Shown here: positions 36,109-47,931 of the stretch, piece after piece
How the letters are laid out: the number at the start of each line of letters is the position of its first letter
Position numbering within the stretch: position 1 is the stretch's first letter
Source: Trichosanthes cucumerina
Taxonomy: Eukaryota; Streptophyta; Magnoliopsida; Cucurbitales; Cucurbitaceae
DNA length: 64,000 bases
Reading direction: 5' to 3'
NCBI GenBank assembly: GCA_036507285.1
Contig: CM071836.1
Span: forward strand, 57,633,204-57,697,203
Made by a program: the position numbers and the translations under genes
The notes under the pieces: model-generated
What the model was told of the DNA's origin: nothing
Databases searched by the model: none
The model's input: the letters and a program-made list of their open reading frames with translations, nothing else

Positions 36109-38453
36109 TGAATCCCACGCAGCGAAAGACGATGGAATCGTCGTGGTGAAAATTGTGAACCTAGATTTCATTAAAATTAATCTAACACATAGATCTAGGC
36201 TAAACATGCAATTAAACGAGAATGCCTCTAAGCGATTAAACACTTTTATTTCACACCAAATTCTTCACTGTTCCTTCCTTCGATCACGAACACTTCGCGA
36301 AATCCCGATCTCAACGAGTTGTTCTCTTCTCACAAACAAGAACACTAACACAAATAATTGGAGTCTCGGTTGTTCTTCTTTTGGAAGGAAGGAAGTTTGT
36401 GGGAACTTTGTTTTGGTTTAGAGAAGGGAAATGCTAGAGAGAAAATTTAGAGAGGTAGTTCTCTTCTTTTGGTGAGATTTCCAAAAATGAGAGATTTCCT
36501 CACTTCCCTTCTTGCAACAAGGGTTTAAATAATGGAGAGACCATGGAGTTAAAATCTCCATGTTATTACCATTTTAACACAACCATAGGTTATGCAAATC
36601 ATAACCATACAATATAAGATATCTCATATCTCATTATACAAATCACATTTGCATAATTGTGGATTTATTAAATTGAATCATTTCCAATTAAATTTCTCTC
36701 AAATAATTTATCCAATTAGCCCTAATTCAACAATTAGGCTAACCTATAGTTTTTTATGAATCTCATTCACATTAAACTATATATTATATCATTCATATCT
36801 TTTATAAATGACATAAATGCCTCTAAGCGATTAAACACTTTTATTTCACACCAAAACATTAACCCTTCTTTTAACCCAATTTGAGCAAACTGAGGGACCT
36901 AATGAACCTATAGTGACAAGGTGCAGTGATACGAGATTAACCTATCAAACTCTTTGACCCAGTTAATCGACATTCATTAGCTACGGTAACACTCCATTAA
37001 TGCCCGTAGTTGCACTCCCGTCAATGCAGAATATTACGTGTCCACTGATATATAACCAATAACCATGAGTCGACCCTTCACAGGTTGTCCGGACTGGGTC
37101 AAATTACCGTTTTACCCCTTTGTCTACTTCTTCTTCCTTAAGTCCCCCACTGCTCCACTAATGAACAACATATTGTGATGGTCCAACCATACACAACACC
37201 CTTCTCGGGCAAGTGAGAAGGTGGGCGCCCGTTGTCCAAGCCTTGGAGACAACACTTAAGGGAACAACCTCTCTAGTTTCCCTAGAGGTGGGAACGAGTG
37301 AATTCCATTTCGCATAGTTAAGTTCCCAGCTCCCTACTTGGTGCTGCCCCTGAGAAGATAGGCATATTGGGCGAGTAACTGTGACCACCCTCACCCGTAC
37401 TAGTCAAAGGACGGACGATTGCACTTCGCAGCATGAGGAGTCCGTGTACGCTCGAGATTCAGTCGAGTCACTAATGGTCATCTACAAAGTTATTAGTCCT
37501 TACTGTCAACGAAGTTACATCAGTAGGTCTAATAATTCACGGTCTGGTCTTGTACAATCTCTTTGTACAGGATGCCCCCATTCGCATGTCAACCACATGA
37601 ACGAGTCAGATCACCTCGATTATATCTTATTACAAAGCGGGTCACATCCATAGCGTATCCCGGATTGGGTCTCCAACCCTATCCATATACTGTAGAGTAA
37701 TCGGGTCATTTACTCGAACGTGATCCTCCCTATGTGTCCACTACACACCATTCAAGTTATAGTTCTCTCATATATTCAATGATTCTGTTGTTGGGATTTA
37801 TGCCCTAAACTTGTGTAATTTTGATCAATTAAATAAAGGGTTATTTGTTTTAATAGAATTACAGTCTTGCTTTATAAATCCAATAAACTAAGCTCCAAGG
37901 TTATAAAATATATCTTGAACATTAGTGTAGTGGACACTATTTGGATTGTGTTCAAGAATATAACCTAAATGGTCTATAGTATAAGAATAAAGATGGAAAC
38001 CTCATTCTGGAAACACCATAGATGCAACCCATTTTGTAATTAGTACAAATGAGGTAATCTAACTCATTCATGTAGTTGACATGCGAGTGGGGGCATCCTG
38101 TATGAAGAGTTCATACAAGACCGGACCGCAAATCATTAGTCTAACCAGTGTAACACCGTTAACAAGATAAGACTAGTAATTTATAGATGGCATTAGTGAC
38201 TCGACCTGAATCCTGAGCAAGTTAAAAACTCCTGCTTATACGGGTTTGTCCTTAGATTAGTATGGGTGAGAGTGGCCTGTAGCCGACTCAATAAGCCTAC
38301 CTTCTCGAGGTGATGAACCTCGTGAGGTAGTTGGGAACTTAATTGTGCAAGATGGAATTCACTCATTCCTACACTAAGGAATTAGATAGGTTGTTCCCTT
38401 AACAACTGACTCCAAGTCTTGAACAACGGGGCCCCGCCCTCTATGAGGGTATG

Positions 38454-40766
38454 TGTCACACCCCCCTCCCGAACCACCTGGTAACTTAGCCCGGAAAGAG
38501 GCATGAAGCCAACAGACATTGTTTACCTCTTAACAATACCTGATGACCCTGTTCTACCTGATAAACATACTATGCTCGTATATAGTAAACTTTAACATAA
38601 CACAGCGGAAACTTGATAACTACTAAACATACATAGGGAGAAATATTTCTTAAGTCTCTCATTTGTACATATGTAGTTATGTACAAACAACTATAACTAC
38701 ATAACGACTTGCTATACAACACCAGCCACGTACAAAATATCAAACTTATGAAACTTCCAGCAGACTATGGCAGGATGTCAGGTACCAGGAGCTCGATCTC
38801 TACCTGAAAAGGTTTGAAAACATTGAAAGAATGAGCTAAAAAGCTCAGTGAGTGTCTATCTTTAAAACATTATAAGGTCACAGGTAAATCATAATAATGA
38901 CAGATTATAAGTAGAAAATAGCTTAACATTTGTTTGTAAACATACACAAACCATGCTTCCAATTTACAGGTTTAAGTCACCACTTATGCATAGCACACAA
39001 CTCGAAATGTACTATCATATCGATGGTAGATAGATCAATAATATAGAAGCTCATAACAATAAAACACATGACATGATACCACATTCGAACCATAGAGGTG
39101 GTAGAGTTACATTTATACCAATAAGGTTCATACCTCTCTCTCTCACGTGCACGTGGAATACCTTTAATTTGTTTGGTTTTCCTAATACCTTCTCTATGTC
39201 CTTCAGTATTAAGGTAAAACCATTTACTACCCGAATACCTTCTCATTGTCCTTCAGCATCGGAATTTCATGATTCATTCCCCTAAGTACCTTCTCGAATG
39301 TCCTTCAGTATTAGGGGTTAACCACAAACAAGAGCATAATTTGTTTACCATGGAAATCATGTCTTTATAATACATACTTTCATAATTTAGGTTCCATACT
39401 TGAATTTATGGTTACAAATTAATTCAAAACATGCTTATGTTCCATCATGAACTTATGTTAGAAAACTCCATGAAGCTATACATAATTAGTTCAAACAGGA
39501 TGTAATGATCAACACTTATGTTTTTGAAGAAAAGCATAGGTCAAGCATAGTTCTTAAATAGAGTCACTCACAGTATTAGAATTAGAACCTTGGCTTGTAA
39601 ACTTGACCTATTAGCTCTTGGCCTGTCAAACAAACCAACTCAACCTTTAGAACCTCGAGCTCATGATTTTTGACCTTCAAACTGCAAGAAAACACACTTT
39701 CCAATTTCCAGCATTTTCAGATTTTCTACCCTGTTTTCACACAACCATAAGTTCTTCATTACGTATCCAAAAATAATGTAATGTATTCCAAACTCTTCCT
39801 TTTTGAACCCTATAAACATCATATGAAGACATGAAATTGAAATTCCAAACGGATTTGTTCAGAAATACCTCGAAAGCTACTTTCCTCAAAACAGACTTCT
39901 GCTGTTTCCAGATTCGGATTTCCTGCTTCACAACAAATTTAACCTGATATTTAAAACATCTTCCAGACATTTTCTACTAACGATTTCATCACGAAAGTTG
40001 TAGAAAATTCAATAAGATTTCGAACCATACCAACTAGAGCTTCTAACTCCAAGTATACAGATCATTACAACCAAACTACCAGAGACTTCTCGGATTTGAC
40101 AGCAAATTCTGTCTTCTGCCTTCCTCTTCACAAAACAGCAACTTAAAATCAGAATTGGCTCGAGCTTCCTTCACAAACATTCTTCAGAAATGAGTTAGCT
40201 TTCAAGAAAAGCAAACTTCAACACTTACCTCTTCTTGTGGAGCTCGAAATTACTTATATATCAGAACTAGTCTGGAGTGATTGAAGAATTTCCATGGAAA
40301 TTGAGTAACCCTTCTTCCTCTTCCTTTCTGCTTGTTGAAAATGAAAACGGTGGAGGAAAAAAAACAAAAGGTGGATTTTCAAACCCACGAAACCCTTCTT
40401 CTCCTTGTTGAAAATGAAAACCAAAATGGAACGAAAATGGACTTTAATTGTTTTAAAAAAAAAAACAAACGGTGGAGGAAAAGACAAATTTATCTTTTTC
40501 CCTTTTGCTTTTTCTTTTCTTTTTCCTTTTTAATTTCTCCTTTATCTCTTTCTTTCTTTTCTTTTCTTTTCTTTTCTTTTCTAAACAAAACAAAACATAA
40601 TATAATATCCATTCCTTTCACTTTCTTTTCTTTATTATTTTTAAAGCAAACCAAACCAAAATGGTTTAAGCTTTTCCTTCCTTGTTTTCCTTTTATCTTT
40701 CACTTCATTACTTTTCTTTTGTTTTTTTTTTATAAGGAAGTTCGAAACAAAGATCTCAGGTTTACA
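38454..40766 (+). mobile_element. Solo LTR J (TGTCACACCCCC family)
   Basis: 2313 bp flanked by GTATG (38449-38453 and 40767-40771). It starts TGTCACACCCCCC and ends AGGTTTACA. It is the same family as I, in the opposite orientation. Pyrimidine-rich low-complexity DNA fills about 40495-40735; the open frame over it (40332-40772) is a composition artefact. Confidence 0.9.
39181..39317 (+). repeat. Three imperfect stem repeats in LTR J
   Basis: Three units share CTTCTC..TGTCCTTCAG and have complementary ends: 39181-39214 (CCTAATAC with GTATTAAGG), 39231-39262 (CCGAATAC with GCATCGG) and 39280-39317 (CCCTAAGTAC with GTATTAGGGG). Confidence 0.7.
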
Positions 40767-41814
40767 GTATGAGTCTAAGGTAGGACCCTAGACTTGTTGT
40801 TCATTAAAGGATAAGTGGTGCTTAAGGAACAAAGAGGTAATCACAGGGGTAAAACGGTAATTTGACTTGGTTTGTAATTACTGAACAACCCTGTGAAGGG
40901 TCGACTCATGGGTAATGACTATATCAGTGGACACAATATTATCTACAGTGAGGAGAGTGCAGCTACAAGTCTATAGTGGAGTGACTTGTAGTTAATGAAT
41001 ATTGATTAACTGGATCAAAGAGTTTGATTAGTTAATCTCATATCATTGGAGTTCATGAACTGTAGGTCCATTAGGTCCCTCCATTGGCTCAACAAGGTTA
41101 TATTGAGGGTATAAAATTAGGAATGAAATTGAAGTGTTCAATTTCATATATGAGATATTATATCAATTATATACCATATAATTAATATGATATATAGTTT
41201 TAATGTGAATTAGATTCACATATAAGCTATATACTAAAGAGAGATAAAAGGAGGGGTCGGATGGTCATTTCCATCCTATTTCCCTATATATATGGTTGCC
41301 TATTTCCCTATATATATAGTTGCATGAGATGCAACTAGGTTAAGTGATTCCAAGCTATTGTTGGGTTGTTGGAAAGGTTCCAAAACACAAACATCTCTCT
41401 CACCAAATCTCATATCTCCTAAAGGGAACCAACATTCCTCCCTCACCTAGAGAACAACGGAGAAGAACCAGTGGTGGTGTCTTATTCCGTTCGTGGTTCG
41501 TGTTGCTAAGATCTTGATCGTGAGAAAGGAGGAGCACTTGAAGAAAGGTTCTTCAAAGGTAATAATACATGTTGTTCATATTGTTCATATGCTTAATCTA
41601 GTGCTTTATGTTCTTGAATTAAATCGTTGTAGCTAAATCAAGAGCGCTTGATTCATAATCGCTTCCGCTGCGGGACTTCGATTCCCTTCACCTGGAGCTT
41701 AGTTGATTGGTCAAAGTTGTATAAAATTGGAGACAAAAAATAATGAAATTAATAACACTTTATTAATTTCAAATAGTAATTTACAAACACGAGATTAGGA
41801 GAAAAATCCCAACA

Positions 41815-42547
41815 ATGGCTATGATCAAAATGTTGACGAGCCTTGTGCCTACAAGAAAATCGTCGATAAAACTGTCGCATTTCTAATATTGTATGTGGAT
41901 GATATCCTTCTAATTGGGAATGAGGTAGGATTTCATACTGACATTAAGGAGTGGCTGGCTTTGCAATTCCAAATGAAAGATTTGGGAGAGGTACAGTATG
42001 TTCTAGGTATTTAGATCATCCGGAACTGGAAGAACAGAACGCTAGCCATGTCTCAAGCATCTTATACTGACAAAATGTTGTCTAGATATAAAATGCAGAA
42101 CTCCAAGAAGGGCTTGCTACCTTTCAGGCACGGGGTTCACTTGTCTAAGGATCAATGTCCTAAGACACATCAAGAGGTTGAGGATATGAGACGAATCCCC
42201 TATGCTTCAGCTGTAGGGAGCTTGATGTATGTCATGTTGTGTACTAGGCCCGACATCTGTTATGCAGTTGGGATTGTCATTAGATATCAATCCAATCAAG
42301 GATTAGATCACTAGACAGCCGTAAAGGCAATCCTCAAGTATCTTAGGAGAACGAGGAACTACAACCTTGTGTATGGGAGTGGGGATTTGATCCTTACGGG
42401 ATACACAAATTCTCACTTTCATACCGATAAGGATTCTAGGAAATCCACTTCGGGGTCAACCTTCATTCTAAATGGGGGAGCTGTAGTGTGGCGAAGCATG
42501 AAGCAGGGATGCATCACTGATTCCACGATGGAAGCCGAGTATGTTAC
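41815..42547 (+). pseudogene. Copia RT end and RNase H (element N), between L and O
   Basis: RT enters at GYDQNVDEP with an intact YVDD at 41892-41903. CAG has become TAG at about 42015 (in VLGI*II), and TGG has become TAG at about 42314. The open stretch 42048-42314 holds LPFRHGVHLSKDQCPK and YASAVGSLMY. RNase H begins TGYTNSHF, with the usual Asp of the YTDS motif changed to Asn, and continues to EAEYV at 42547, where O interrupts. Confidence 0.88.
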
Positions 42548-44390
42548 TGTTGGAGATCTAATGTCCTTGAACAGCGGAAACGTGTTTGGGATCGTTAATG
42601 TGCTTGATTGTTTTGCTTGAAACAAAAACCAGTACATTGACAAAAAAATATAGAAAAAACATTAAATGAACTCTAATCTAATTAGGCATGGATTAATTGC
42701 ATACAAACATACTGAGTTTAACAATTAATCTAAAGGGGAGACAGAAGAAATTATTACCTTTGTAGTTTCTAATTCTCAAGCAACGCCTTGCTCCTAGCTT
42801 TTCAGCAAAATAGCAGAACTTCTCTGTTTTTCTCCAAGAAGAACACTACCAACAGGAGAACCTTCTATATCTCTGAGTTCTACTTAGATCCTCCTTGGTG
42901 GGAAGGATTCCAACTTTTGGGAGATGAAGGGAATGAGAGTGTGAGAGAGAGAGTTCTTTCTGTCAATTGAAAATGATCAATCGACCATCCTTCTTCTCTC
43001 CAGGAGAAGTTAAAACCCAGTAGAGGCCATCTCCCACTTCCTATCGAATAGGGAGGTGGGAGAGAGAGGGGGAAAATGTCCTCCTGACACGTTCCTTAAA
43101 TCATATTAATTAAATAATCAAAATAAATTAAATATCTTATATTTAATTTATATTAAAACACATTTAATGAATTATCCCTCTATCCTATAGTTTTAATGCA
43201 CATCCAATGTACATTAAATTTAACCTATAGTTTTTAAATATGAATCACATTCACATTTAAATTTAATATTTGAACTCTTTCAAATATTTAATTCTTTCAC
43301 ATAATTTAATATGAATCATATTCACATTAATTTTATAATATATAGTTCTAAAACTATATATTATATTGTATCAATATACATTAAGTTTATTCCCTAATGA
43401 ATTTGAACACTTCAAACTCAAATGATCTAAGAACCCTTTACGAGCTAGAAGGTGGACCTTATGGACCTCTGGATCGTAAGCTCCAACGATACGAGATTTC
43501 TGTTAATCTCATTAACCTCTCAATCAACATTCGTTAAGCTGGGAACACTCCACTAAAGTCCACATTTGCACTCATCCGATTGCGCAGATATATTTATGTG
43601 TCCATGGATATTGATCAATAACAGCAAGTCAATCCTTCACGAATGTTCGTAACACCAGCTGGGTCAAATTATCGTTTTACCCTTGGGTTACATCTTGCGC
43701 TTTAAGTACCAATGCTCCTCTAAAGAAGAATTTGTTTGTGGTCCTACCAACGAACAGAGTTCCTCTTGGGCCAATGAGAGGGTCGGGTCTTTTGTTCATG
43801 TTCCAAAGACACCACATAAGGGAACATTCCTCTACTTATCCTAGTATACGGCAAGGAGTGAATTTCGTCTTACTAAGTTAAGTTTCCAGTCGCTCACTCG
43901 GTCTTGTCCCTAAGAAGGTAGGCATATTGAGTCGGCGAATCTGACCACTCTCACCCATACTAGTCAAAGGACAATCCCTCGCGAACAAGAGTTCGTAACC
44001 TGCTCAGGATTGAGATCAAGTTGCCTAGGTCATCCTAGTGAAATAGAAACCTAACTAGTCAACGGAGTTACAGATAGAGATTACTATTTCGTGGTCCGGT
44101 CTTATGTAATCTCATTACATAGGATATCCCCACTCACATTTAATCTACACGAACACGTTAGGATCACAGTGTTTGTATCAAATACAAAGTGGGCCACATC
44201 CATAGTTTAACTAGGGTAAGGTACCCAAACCATATCTCCTAACTATAGACCCTTTAGGTTGTATCTCGAACCGAGATCCTTTTTATGTACATTACATTCA
44301 GTTAAAGATTCATTTAACAACCTTGGATGTTTAGTTTATTAGATTTAGGGTTTAAATAAAGGCAAACTCGTAGATAATGAACAATAACAC
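42548..44390 (-). repeat. 3' LTR of O, start deleted
   Basis: It matches 45552-47397 and lacks the 79 terminal bases present at 47398-47476, so it cannot be a complete LTR. A donor-like CAAAG/GTAATA lies at about 42762-42752 on the minus strand. No gene. Confidence 0.88.
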
Positions 44391-45551
44391 ATTATAAATT
44401 AAGACCAATTTATAATCCTATTAGAAATTAAAACTTAGGTCTGAATTAATTTTAAACAATTTAAAACTAATTTAAATTTTAACCCAAGTTCCTATATTTG
44501 CATGCATTTCTTTATTATAGGTTATGGTTTCTAAAACCCCTTTAATTTATAACTTTTATAAATTTTAATAATTAACCTATGATAAAGAAACTATATTATA
44601 AATCCAACAATCAATATTCAAATTGGAATTATAAAAGCAATTCAACTAATTGAATTATAAAATTACTTAAACAAAATAACATTTATTTTTAAATTAAGTA
44701 ATTTCATGCTCCATGCAATTTATTTTCCATATAATCAATTATAACACTTATAATTAATTACTCATGAAAAATAAATTAATCATGCATTTTCAACAATATT
44801 CATATAACATTTATATAAATAAATGCATGAACATGGTTATCCTAAGGTGGGAATAATCTAAATGACATTCATAAAAACATAAAACTGTAAAACCGGAATA
44901 ATTTGGCCCCTAAAGTGCAAAAAAAATAAAATTACAGTAATTTATTTCAAGAAATCGATCCAAAAACACCCTGAACCGGCCTTGAACCGCTCGAACCTGA
45001 CCAAAATCAATTGAACCAACTGAACCGATCTGTAGCTGCTGGAATGCCCCACGGCGTTGGAACGCTAATGCCAGCGTTGCAACGCCCGCTTCGTCGTCTT
45101 GCGCGCCTGGTATCGGGGTAGCGTTGGAATGCTGAGGGGCAGCGTTGCAACGCCGCTGACCCCATGAACGCCCGCGTCGATAGGGAACAATGGCGTTGCG
45201 ACGCCGTTCTTCAGCATTGCAACCCTGATGAACGGCGTTGCGCCGCCGCGCTCGGCGGCGGTGAAATTAAACGCACGACGAACACATGCGGCCGTTCTTC
45301 AATTTATCCTTCGATTCTCAACCGAATTGCAAGAAACTGGGCCCGAACGACTCGTAACTCAATTACAGACTCAATTTTGCACTCTATGCCGAAAAACACA
45401 GGGGCCTTTACATACTAATTGATCAAAATCAAAGTAAACTAAGGCAAAAAAATTCATAAACTAGTTTTACAGCAAAACAAATGCATTTCTTACCAAATCA
45501 ATGCAATTTTGTTTCAAAACAAAACAAATCAAGCATTGCTCTGATACCAAT
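44391..45551 (-). other. Leader and primer-binding site of O
   Basis: GCTCTGATACCA at 45538-45549 is the complement of the initiator tRNA-Met primer-binding site. The palindrome GCGTTGCAACGC occurs at 45074-45085 and 45142-45153, within several near copies (such as GGCGTTGCGACGCC near 45190). AT-rich leader follows. The open frames at 45164-45422 are a by-product of this GC-rich patch. The last 600 or so bases of leader before gag are deleted. Confidence 0.85.
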
Positions 45552-47476
45552 TGATGGAGATCTAATCTCCTTGAGCAGCGAAAATGTGTTTGGGATTGTT
45601 AATGTGCTTGATTGTTTTGCTTGAAACAAAAACCAGTACATTGACAAATAAAAACAGAACAAGCATTAAATTAACTCTAATCTAATTAGGCATGGATTAA
45701 TTGCATACAAACATACTGAGTTAAACAATTAAACAAAAGGGGGGAAAGAAGAAATTATTACCTTTGTAGTTTCTAATTCTCCAGCAACGCCTTGCTCCTA
45801 GCTTTTCAGCAAAACAACAGAACTTCTCTGTTTTTCTCCAAGAAGAACACTACCAACAGGAGAACCTTCTATATCCCTGAGTTCTACATAGATCCTCCTT
45901 GGTGGGAACGATTCGAACTTTTGGAAGATGAAGGGAATGAGAGTATGTGAGAGAGAATTCTTTCTGTCAATTGAAAATGATCAATCGATCATCCTTCTTC
46001 TCTCTAGGAGAAGTTAAAACCCAGTAGAGGGCATCTCCCACTTCCTATCGAATAGGGAGTTGGGAGAGAGAGGGGGAACGTGTCCTCCTGACACGTTCCT
46101 TAAATCATATTCATTTAATAATCAAAATAAATTAAATGTCTTATATTTAATTTATATTAAAACACATTTAATGAATTATCCCTCTATCCTATAGTTTTAA
46201 TGCACATCCAATGTGCATTAAATTTAACCTATAGTTTTTAAATATGAATCACATTCACATTTAAATTTAATATTTGAACTCTTTCAAATATTTAATTCTC
46301 TCACATAATTTAATATGAATCATATTCACATTAATTTTATAATATATAGTTCCAAAACTATATATTATATTGTATCAATATACATTAAGTTTATTCCCTA
46401 ATAAATTTGAACACTTCAAACTCAAATGATCTAAGAACCCTTTACGAGCTAGAAGGTGGACCTTATAGACCTACAGATCAGAATCTCCAACGATACGAGA
46501 TTTCTCGGTTAATCTCATTAACCTCCCAATCAACATTCGTTAACTGCAGGAACACTCCACTAAAGTCCCACAGTTGCACTCTTCTCACTGCAGATATATT
46601 TCTGTGTCCATGGATATTGACCAATAACAGCAAGTCAATCCTTCACGAATGTTCGTAACACCAGCTGGGTCAAATTACCGTTTTAGCCCTAGGTTACATC
46701 TTGTGCCTTAAGTACCAGTGCTCCTCTAATGAACAATTTGTTTGTGGTCCTACCAACAAACAGAGTCCCTCTCGAGCCAATGAGAGGGTCGGGCCCTTTG
46801 TTCAAGTCCCGGAGACACCACTTAAGGGAACATTCCTCTACTTACCCTAATAGGCGGGAAGGAGTGAATTCTGTCTTGCTAAGTTAAGTTCCCAGCCGCT
46901 CACTCGGTCTTGTCCCCAAGAAGGTAGGCATACTAAGGCAGCGAATCTTGCCACTCTCACCCATACTAGTCAAAGGACAATCCCTCGTGAACAAGAGTTC
47001 GTAACCTGCTCAGGATTGAGATCAAGTTGCCTAGGTCATCCTAGTGAAATAGAAACCTAACTAGTCAAGCTGAGTTCTGACTAGAGATTACTATTTCGTG
47101 GTCCGGTCTTATGTAATCTCATTACATAGGATATCCCCACTCACATGTCGTCTACACGAACACGTTAGGATCACAGTGTTTGTATCAAATACAAAGTGGG
47201 CCACATCCATAGTTTAACCAGTGTAAGGTACCCAAACCTTATCCCCTAGCTATAGACCCTTTAGGCTGTATCTCGAACCGAGATCCTTTTTATATACATT
47301 ACATTCAGTTAAAGATTCATTTAACAGCCTTGGATGTTTAGTTTATTGGTAATAGAGTTTAAATAAAGGCAAACTCGTAGATAACGAACAATAACACTTT
47401 ATTGAAATAATAACACTTTATTACAATAATTAGAACATAATTACAAACTACGAGTTTTAGGGCACAAATCCCAACA
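45552..47476 (-). repeat. 5' LTR of O (1925 bp)
   Basis: It starts TGTTGGGATTTGTGCCC at 47476 and ends ATCTCCATCA at 45552. It is the same long subfamily as R (about 1.92 kb). A donor-like CAAAG/GTAATA begins its intron side at about 45761 on the minus strand. Confidence 0.92.
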
Positions 47477-47806
47477 GTTGCGGCTTGTGAAGCTGCAAAG
47501 GAAGTTGTTTGGCTTAGGAAGTTCATGCTGGATTTGGAAGTTGTTCTAAATATGAACTTGTCGATCACGGTGTTTTGTGACAATAGTGGTGCAGTAGCCA
47601 ACTCGAGAAAACCTCGGAGTCATAAAAGGGGCAAGCACATTGAGCGCACGTATCACCTGATACGGGAGATTGTGCACCGTCGAGACCTGACAGTCACGCA
47701 GATAGCTTCGAAGCACAACGTTGTTGATCCATTTACAAAAGCCCTCACGGCTAAGGTGTTCGAGGGTCACCTAGAGAGTCTAGGACTTGGAATGCTTCCT
47801 GACTAG
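47477..47806 (+). pseudogene. Copia RNase H end (element N), after O
   Basis: It continues the reading interrupted at 42547: AACEAAKEVVWLRKFM, then the DNSGAVANSRKPRSHKRGKHIE segment and DPFTKALTAKVFEGHLESLG. It ends in a TAG at 47804-47806. This stretch itself is open from O to the stop. Confidence 0.9.
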
Positions 47807-47809
47807 GGC

Positions 47810-47929
47810 AAGTGGGAGTATTGCAAATGGGTATTCAATGCCCTAGTTTAATGTATTACTTTGTTATATTACATTACTGTACATTTGAGAAATGTATCAT
47901 GTACTCCACTAGCTTAGTCCAAGTGGGAG
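47810..47929 (+). other. Paired polypurine tracts (element N)
   Basis: AAGTGGGAG at 47810-47818 and 47921-47929; the second precedes the LTR by two bases. Confidence 0.75.
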
Positions 47930-47931
47930 TT

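Larger units (their letters stand above)
37789..41690 (+). mobile_element. Solo LTR K (short-LTR copia), split by J
   Basis: The pieces 37789-38453 and 40772-41690 total 1584 bp. It starts TGTTGGGATTTATGCCC and ends GATTCCCTTCA. Both flanks are LTR L. The flanking TCTGT and CCTGG match only partly, so any target duplication has decayed. The hairpin is at 41318-41336 and the donor-like CAAAG/GTAATA at 41554-41564. A 24-base repeat containing CTATTTCCCTATATATA precedes the hairpin. Confidence 0.85.
36109..41814 (-). mobile_element. LTR L, long-LTR type, minus strand, split by K
   Basis: The pieces 36109-37788 and 41691-41814 total about 1.8 kb. On the minus strand it starts TGTTGGGAT and ends GTGGGATTCA. 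The flanks (TCAAG, ATGGC) do not match, and N has lost about 2 kb between them, so this is not a simple solo LTR. The stretch AATGCCTCTAAGCGATTAAACACTT-like occurs twice (near 36220 and 36816), which suggests an internal copy event. Confidence 0.8.
42548..47476 (-). mobile_element. Copia element O, lacking gag-pol
   Basis: O keeps two LTRs around a leader with a primer-binding site, but gag and pol are gone. On the minus strand: 5' LTR (47476-45552), primer-binding site (45549-45538), leader (to 44391), then a direct join to a 3' LTR lacking its first 79 bases (44390-42548). Flanks are GTTAC (42543-42547) and GTTGC (47477-47481), one mismatch. The LTRs look very similar by eye, which suggests relative youth. 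Confidence 0.9.

Noticed and set aside
40332..40772. Open frame of 146 codons rich in Phe, Ser and Lys
   Set aside because: It covers a pyrimidine-rich low-complexity stretch of solo LTR J and ends outside the LTR.
45164..45422. Open frames of 64-84 codons in a GC-rich patch (also near 10480-10846, 52848-53220 and 59959-60559)
   Set aside because: They occur in leaders where GC content removes stops by chance. Reading frames are not shared between D, O, S and R.
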